From: Tuwongella immobilis
GTDB lineage: Bacteria > Planctomycetota > Planctomycetia > Gemmatales > Gemmataceae
Assembly (NCBI RefSeq): GCF_901538355.1
Contig: NZ_LR593887.1
Location: 4,440,920-4,504,919, forward strand
DNA: 64,000 nt
Reading direction: 5' to 3'
Below are positions 59,410 to 64,000 of the stretch, piece after piece (within the stretch, counting starts at the first letter, position 1; every line of letters begins with the position of its first letter). Made by a program: the position numbers and the translations under genes. Under the pieces are notes generated by a model. It had not been told where the DNA came from. It was given only the letters and a program-made list of their open reading frames with translations, and did no database searches.

Positions 59410-59787
59410 CTATGCCAAGATGCACTCGGCATAGAGTTGATCGAACTCGGGGGAGATGGCCTTGGCCTCGCCCTTGAGTTCCCGCAGCAGCTTCTTTTCG
59501 CGTTCATCGACCTTGCCATCGGCCAGAATCATCGACCGCAGCCAGGTCACTTCTTCTCGGTCAATCGCGCCATCCGTCAGAATGTGCGACTTAATCGCTT
59601 GATAGAAAAACCGCTCGAATGCCGGCGTGACCCGCTCGATTCGGCGATGCAATTCCAACAGAAACTCGGCCTCTTTGCGATCGATTTTGCCATCCGCGTA
59701 GAGAAACGCACGCAGTTCTTCGACTTCCTGAGCATCGATTTGCCCATCGGCCAACATCCGCTCCATCATCGCCCGAAACTGAGGCAT
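59410..59787 (-). CDS. TerB-like small acidic helical protein
   Basis: 125 residues with no signal peptide. Four copies of a xADGxIDxxExxxL word are spread through it: LADGQIDAQEVEEL, YADGKIDRKEAEFL, LTDGAIDREEVTWL and LADGKVDEREKKLL. The acidic helical pattern is that of TerB-type domains, which bind metal ions and occur with tellurite-resistance and stress systems; here no other ter gene is near. AAGGAG, 8 bases before the ATG, supports the start. Divergent from the NhaR-type regulator. Confidence 0.82.
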   Translation of the reverse strand: MPQFRAMMERMLADGQIDAQEVEELRAFLYADGKIDRKEAEFLLELHRRIERVTPAFERFFYQAIKSHILTDGAIDREEVTWLRSMILADGKVDEREKKLLRELKGEAKAISPEFDQLYAECILA

Positions 59788-59932
59788 GGTTGAACTCCTT
59801 GACTTTGGTGGCTGGAGCAGACATTCGGGAACGCTTTTGCCTGCTCACTGAAACGATACGCTGGACAATTCCCGCGGACAAATCGATAATTTAATGCAGA
59901 CGCATCGAAAAAACCGATCGGAGTCCCCCTCC

Positions 59933-60844
59933 ATGGATTGGCTCAATTACCACCATTTGCATTACTTCTGGATTGTTGCCAGAGAGGGGAGCATCACCCG
60001 TGCCTGCGAAGTCTTGCAATTGTCGCAACCCACGATCTCCGCACAGATTAAGGAATTGGAAAGCGCGCTGAAATCTTCCCTTTTTCAGCGACAGGGCCGC
60101 GGCTTGGCACTCACCGAAACCGGTCGCGTCGTGTTCCGATACGCGGAAGAAATCTTCTCGTTGGGTCGGGAATTGCAAAGCCAGATTCGCGGCAATCCCA
60201 GCGGACAACCGATGCGCCTGCGGGTCGGACTCGTGGATGTGATGCCCAAGTTGATCGCCGCCAAATTATTGGAACCGGCGTTGCAAATTCCGTTGGGCGT
60301 GCGAATGATCTGCACGGAGGGGAAACTCGACCGACTCGCCGCCGAGTTAAGCGTGCATCAACTCGATGTCGTGATCTCGGATGCCCCGCTGCCGCCGAGC
60401 TTTAAGGCCAAGGCGTTCAACCACTTACTCGGCGAATCCCCCGTGCTGATCGTCGGCACCGCCGCACTGCGGGCCCGCTATCAGAATGATTTTCCCCGAT
60501 CGTTGAATCATGCCCCGTTCCTCTTGCCGACTGAAGGAACATCATTGCGGCGATCATTGGATCAATGGTTCCAGTCGCAGAAAATTCACCCGGTGATTCG
60601 CGGCGAATTCGAAGACAGCGCACTCCTGAAAACCTTTGGCCAATCGGGGTTAGGGATGTTCGCCATCCCCGCCGCCACGGAGATGGAAACACAGCGCAAT
60701 TACCACGTGCAGCGAATCGGACAGATTGCCGGGGTGACCGAGCGATTCTACGCCATCTCGATCGAACGCAAGTTGAAACATCCAGCCGTCGTGGCGATTT
60801 CCGAACAGGCGAAGAGTCAGTTTGCCCGCGAATTCGCGGAGTGA
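59933..60844 (+). CDS. nhaR: LysR-type regulator, NhaR-like
   Basis: 303 residues. The N-terminal helix-turn-helix MDWLNYHHLHYFWIVAREGS followed by LQLSQPTISAQIKELE is strongly NhaR-like, and the effector domain begins LRVGLVDVMPKLIAAKLL. NhaR activates sodium/proton antiporter genes in other bacteria; none is visible here. CGGAG, 10 bases before the ATG at 59933, is preferred over an ATG at 59894. It lies directly after the divergent TerB-like gene and converges on kptA six bases later. Confidence 0.9.
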   Translation: MDWLNYHHLHYFWIVAREGSITRACEVLQLSQPTISAQIKELESALKSSLFQRQGRGLALTETGRVVFRYAEEIFSLGRELQSQIRGNPSGQPMRLRVGLVDVMPKLIAAKLLEPALQIPLGVRMICTEGKLDRLAAELSVHQLDVVISDAPLPPSFKAKAFNHLLGESPVLIVGTAALRARYQNDFPRSLNHAPFLLPTEGTSLRRSLDQWFQSQKIHPVIRGEFEDSALLKTFGQSGLGMFAIPAATEMETQRNYHVQRIGQIAGVTERFYAISIERKLKHPAVVAISEQAKSQFAREFAE

Positions 60845-60850
60845 TTGTCG

Positions 60851-61399
60851 TTATTCCGCCGGGAAGCTCAGGAATTGCGGTGGCACGGTATCGGTGAGCC
60901 AGACACCGTTGTCGGCCTGGAAAAAGGCGTGACCGGCGGCGTGCATTTCGGCAGCCGCCACGATCAACACCGCTGGCTTGCCGTGCCGTTTGCCCACGGC
61001 AATCGCCGTCGCCTCATCTGCGGAGAGATGCACCTGCTGGCGGCTTCTGGGGAGCAACCCTTGCGCTCGAATCGATGCCACAAACCGTGTCGCAGTCCCG
61101 TGATAGAGCAATTCGGGCGGCGTCTTCGGCGTCAATTCCAGATCGACCGACACCGAGTGCCCCTGGTTGGCACGAATGCGCGTGCGATCGTCATTGAAGG
61201 CGAATCGCTGCTTGTCGTTGTCGCGGACGATCGCTTCCAATAACTCGCGGCTGATCCGTTTGCCGTGTTGATTCGCTCGGGTCAGCAGTTCATCGACATC
61301 GGCCCAGCCATTCGCATCCAGGGATAGGCCAATGGTTTGCGGCTGATGACGCAGCACCAAACTGAGAAACTTACTCATCGAGACATGGGCATTGGACAT
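60851..61399 (-). CDS. kptA: RNA 2'-phosphotransferase (KptA/Tpt1 family)
   Basis: 182 residues. The opening SKFLSLVLRHQPQTIGL with R17-H18, the ANGWADVDELL segment and the QGHSVSVDLEL, LYHGT and RQQVHLS segments match the KptA/Tpt1 fold and catalytic Arg-His-Arg-Arg set. The enzyme removes a 2'-phosphate from RNA with NAD+, giving ADP-ribose 1''-2''-cyclic phosphate. With the kinase-phosphatase at 4921 this suggests RNA repair in this organism. GGAGT, 8 bases before the ATG at 61399, fixes the start; an ATG seven codons later is less likely. Confidence 0.93.
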   Translation of the reverse strand: MSNAHVSMSKFLSLVLRHQPQTIGLSLDANGWADVDELLTRANQHGKRISRELLEAIVRDNDKQRFAFNDDRTRIRANQGHSVSVDLELTPKTPPELLYHGTATRFVASIRAQGLLPRSRQQVHLSADEATAIAVGKRHGKPAVLIVAAAEMHAAGHAFFQADNGVWLTDTVPPQFLSFPAE

Positions 61400-61480
61400 G
61401 GACGGGACTCCGTGCGAATCGATCGATTTCCGCGAAGGACAATCGACCGATTCGCCAGGTTCGCCGAAATGCAAATCAGG

Positions 61481-64000
61481 TCACTCGCTGGATTTCAGCC
61501 CGGCGAGCGTCTCTTCCAGCAGAGCAATCTGCTTTTGGATCTCAACCACTTGCTCCCGTTGGGCTTGCACCACTTCCGGGGCAGCTCGACTGACGAAACC
61601 AGCGTTGTTCAGTCGGCCTTCGATGCCGCTGAGCTGCTTGCGTTTTTCGCCAAGTTGTTTCTCAGTGCGGACGATTTCCGCCGCCACGTCGATCAACCCC
61701 ACCAGCGAGATATACAGCTCGAATTCGGGCGTCACCTGGGCCGCAGCCTGGGGCGGCTTGCTCACCGTTGGCGCGGCCGTCAGCGTGCCCAATCCGCCCA
61801 GACTGATGATGAACGGAGCCAAGGCATCGAAATCCGCCGCGATCGATTCCGAGCAGCGGACCACCGCATCGAGTTGCCGCCGATTATCGACCATGTAGCG
61901 ATTGCGGACTTCGCGCACGGCCCGAATCAGCTCCTGCATGCGGGCAAATCGCAATTCGATTGCCGCATCGCGCGTCCCCGCCGGGAGCGTCGGCCACGCC
62001 GCCACCACCACCGATTCGGTCGGCGGAGTCACGCCGAACAGCCCTCGCTGCGGCACGCGCTCGTTCATGGCGTGCCAAATGGTTTCCGCCAGGAACGGCA
62101 TCACCGGCTGCACCAAGCGCACAATCGCGTCGAGCACCCCCACCAACACCGCTTGCACACCAGCTTTGGTCGATTCGTCCCGCAGACGATTCTTGCTCAA
62201 TTCGATGTACCAATCGCAGAATTCCGTCCAGACGAAGTCGTACAGCGTGCGGGAAACTTCGTTGAACCGGAATCCATCGAGTTGCTCGGTGACGGTGTCC
62301 ACCGCCGTTGCCAAGCGACTGAGAATCCAGCGATCCTCGATCGGCAGCGTGTTCGCATCCAACGGCTGCGGCGTGTATCCTTCCAGATTCATCAGAATGA
62401 ATCGCGAGGCGTTCCACAGCTTATTGGCGAAATTCCGGCCAATTTCAAAGACTTCGCTGGCTTGCTTCGCGGTCGGGTAATCCGGATCATCGCTCGTCCA
62501 CGGCCCACCCGGACGAAACGACTTCTTGCAACTGGGGCAATCGACCTTCCGCGTGCGGCCCGAAAGATGCTCCCGCTTCACCGGCACCAACGCATCGCAA
62601 TTCGGGCAGACATTCGCCACCGGCAGACGGCTATCTTGCGTCTCACCGGCAATCGACATCATCTGATACCGCAGCGCATCTGCACCGTAGCGCTCGATAA
62701 TGTCGAGCGGATCGACGCCGTTGCCCTTGGATTTCGACATCCCCTCGCCAAAGCCATCCAGCACTTTCGGCGTGATGTACACCTGCCGGAACGGAATGTT
62801 CCCCAGGTTATACAGCCCCATCATCACCATGCGAGCCACCCACAGCGTGATGATATCGCGGCTAGTCACGAGTGTGCTGGTCGGATAGTAGTACGCCAAT
62901 TCGGGTGTCGCCTCGGGCCAGCCGAAGGTAGAGTGCGGCCACAGCGCGGAGCTAAACCAGGTGTCCAGCACATCGTTGTCTTGTCGCAATTCGATGCCCG
63001 CGCCCAGTGCATCCATCGGCAGATCGGTCGTGGACGAAATCAGCCAGGAATCGCCGTCGCCGTTGCGTGTCCAGGCGACATCCTCTCGCCCCGCAAAGGC
63101 TTGCTGCAATTGGGCTTCCGTGCAGTTGGCGTACCAAATGGGGATGCGGTGGCCCCACCATAACTGGCGGCTAATGCACCAATCGCGTTTTTCCCCCAAC
63201 CAATCGAGATACGTCTTTGCATACCGTTCGGGGTAGAACGTGACTTGGCCGGATGTCACGGCATCCATGGCGAGTTGGGCCAACCCCGGCTTGCCATCCT
63301 CGCGGTCGCTCATTCGCACGAACCATTGATCCGACAGATACGGCTCAATCGGCGTCTTCGAGCGGTCGGAATACTTCAGCGGAATCTCGCGTTCTTCTTT
63401 CCCCTCGAAGAATCCGAGTTGATCCATCGCCGCCACCACCGCCTCACGGGCTTTGTAGCGATCCAGCCCGGCGAACTCGCCCCCGTTTTCATTGATCGAA
63501 CCATCGGGGTTCATGATGTTAATCATCGGCAACTGATTCCGCAGACCACACAGGTAGTCGTTGGGATCATGCGCCGGCGTCACCTTCACGCAGCCGGTGC
63601 CCAATTCCGGGTCGGCCAACTGACCATCCGCAATGATGGGGATTTCCCGCCCGTTGAGCGGAATCGTCACCAGCTTGCCAATCAGCGATTGATAGCGTGG
63701 ATCGTTCGGATGCACGCAAACCGCCGTGTCACCGAGCATCGTCTCGGGCCGCGTCGTGGAAAAGCGAATGAACGTATCCGGCTGATCCTTCACCGGATAT
63801 TTGAAGGTCCAGAAGCCACCCTTGGTGTCTTCGGTGTAGGTTTCATCATCGGCCACGCTGGTTTGCAGATGCGGATCCCAGTTGACCAACCGTTTGCCAC
63901 GATAGATGTAGCCATCGCGAAACATGCGAAAGAACGTCTCGCGGACCGCTCGCGCGCAGATCGGATCGAGCGTGAATCGGGTACGCTGCCAATCGGCGGA
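61481..64000 (-). CDS. valS: Valyl-tRNA synthetase (5' partial)
   Basis: The frame is open to the window edge, so roughly 100 or more N-terminal residues, including the HIGH motif, are outside; 839 residues are visible. Class Ia features: the DWQRTRFTLD catalytic segment at the edge, the editing domain with RFSTTRPETMLGDTAV, the GMSKSKGNGVDPLD (KMSKS-like) loop, and a C-terminal coiled coil (LVGLIDVAAEIVRTEKQLGEK to EETLAGLK) that is diagnostic of ValS. A CPNC ... CPSC zinc-ribbon-like insert of about 35 residues lies between the KMSKS loop and the anticodon domain. Upstream of kptA on the same strand. Confidence 0.97.
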   Translation of the reverse strand, partial: SADWQRTRFTLDPICARAVRETFFRMFRDGYIYRGKRLVNWDPHLQTSVADDETYTEDTKGGFWTFKYPVKDQPDTFIRFSTTRPETMLGDTAVCVHPNDPRYQSLIGKLVTIPLNGREIPIIADGQLADPELGTGCVKVTPAHDPNDYLCGLRNQLPMINIMNPDGSINENGGEFAGLDRYKAREAVVAAMDQLGFFEGKEEREIPLKYSDRSKTPIEPYLSDQWFVRMSDREDGKPGLAQLAMDAVTSGQVTFYPERYAKTYLDWLGEKRDWCISRQLWWGHRIPIWYANCTEAQLQQAFAGREDVAWTRNGDGDSWLISSTTDLPMDALGAGIELRQDNDVLDTWFSSALWPHSTFGWPEATPELAYYYPTSTLVTSRDIITLWVARMVMMGLYNLGNIPFRQVYITPKVLDGFGEGMSKSKGNGVDPLDIIERYGADALRYQMMSIAGETQDSRLPVANVCPNCDALVPVKREHLSGRTRKVDCPSCKKSFRPGGPWTSDDPDYPTAKQASEVFEIGRNFANKLWNASRFILMNLEGYTPQPLDANTLPIEDRWILSRLATAVDTVTEQLDGFRFNEVSRTLYDFVWTEFCDWYIELSKNRLRDESTKAGVQAVLVGVLDAIVRLVQPVMPFLAETIWHAMNERVPQRGLFGVTPPTESVVVAAWPTLPAGTRDAAIELRFARMQELIRAVREVRNRYMVDNRRQLDAVVRCSESIAADFDALAPFIISLGGLGTLTAAPTVSKPPQAAAQVTPEFELYISLVGLIDVAAEIVRTEKQLGEKRKQLSGIEGRLNNAGFVSRAAPEVVQAQREQVVEIQKQIALLEETLAGLKSSE

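Noticed and set aside
61337-63163. A 608-codon plus-strand frame opposite valS
   Set aside because: Shadow of the synthetase; His/Arg/Gln-rich with no domain.
1-64000. tRNA, rRNA, insertion sequences, prophage or integrase genes
   Set aside because: I looked through the intergenic regions and the reading frames and found no cloverleaf-like sequence, transposase, terminal inverted repeats with target duplication, or phage gene. Short tRNA genes are hard to see by eye, so a scan would be needed to be certain.

Overview
This 64 kb window is a GC-rich bacterial chromosome segment that reads as a planctomycete, most likely from the Gemmataceae (Gemmata/Tuwongella-like). The pointers are a DUF1559 prepilin-like protein followed by a small lipoprotein, a DUF1080 protein, surface proteins that start with a Leu-Glu-x-Arg-x-Val-Pro-Ala tag and end in FG-GAP-like propellers, a secreted DUF885 protein, and a TM/coiled-coil/VWA protein beside a TolQ-like channel. 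The genus assignment is inference. I see no rRNA, tRNA, CRISPR array, insertion sequence, integrase or phage gene; this looks like core chromosome with lineage-specific genes.

Region by region. 1-4.5 kb: the end of a DUF481 outer-membrane protein, a 33-residue very basic peptide gene, and a three-gene minus-strand set (TolQ/MotA-like channel, Hsp70/actin-fold protein, VWA protein). 4.9-8.1 kb: a polynucleotide kinase-phosphatase that lacks the usual ligase domain, a eukaryote-like 2-Cys peroxiredoxin, and a ROK sugar kinase without the ROK zinc motif. 8.2-14.0 kb: the most striking locus, five tightly packed minus-strand genes: a CsrA/H-box/receiver fusion, a PAS protein ending in a KaiA/RsbU-like helical domain, KaiB, KaiC with all three phosphorylation-site residues, and a PAS-GAF hybrid histidine kinase. 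It reads as a complete input-oscillator-output set. 14.5-20.8 kb: GH57 glycosidase, lipoprotein, amidohydrolase, small membrane protein, class V aminotransferase. 20.8-27.3 kb: a minus-strand series of BlaI-type repressor, M56-PDZ membrane protease, MoxR ATPase, amidase and DUF1080 protein, with a palindromic operator candidate upstream of the repressor.

27.5-36.6 kb: a propeller surface protein, SMR transporter, DUF885 protein, di-haem cytochrome c, dicarboxylate symporter, membrane protein, and an RluA pseudouridine synthase with a roughly 375-residue Arg/Pro/Asp tail. 36.8-40.5 kb: a minus-strand five-gene set (ferredoxin-like, DUF1826, small Cys protein, CobW/COG0523 GTPase, WD40) behind a Zur-box-like sequence, suggesting zinc or other metal supply. 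40.7-50.6 kb: secreted esterase, diiron acyl-ACP desaturase, PQQ-like propeller, DUF1559 protein with lipoprotein and two membrane proteins, phosphoesterase, hydrolase. 50.6-64 kb: a small conserved protein, secreted asparaginase-type hydrolase, a 2,216-residue cadherin-repeat surface protein, a TerB-like protein, an NhaR-type regulator, RNA 2'-phosphotransferase KptA, and valS (5' end outside the window).

Many gene ends carry strong inverted repeats without a long T-tract. Start codons were moved downstream of the longest reading frame wherever a Shine-Dalgarno sequence, family length or gene overlap argued for it.
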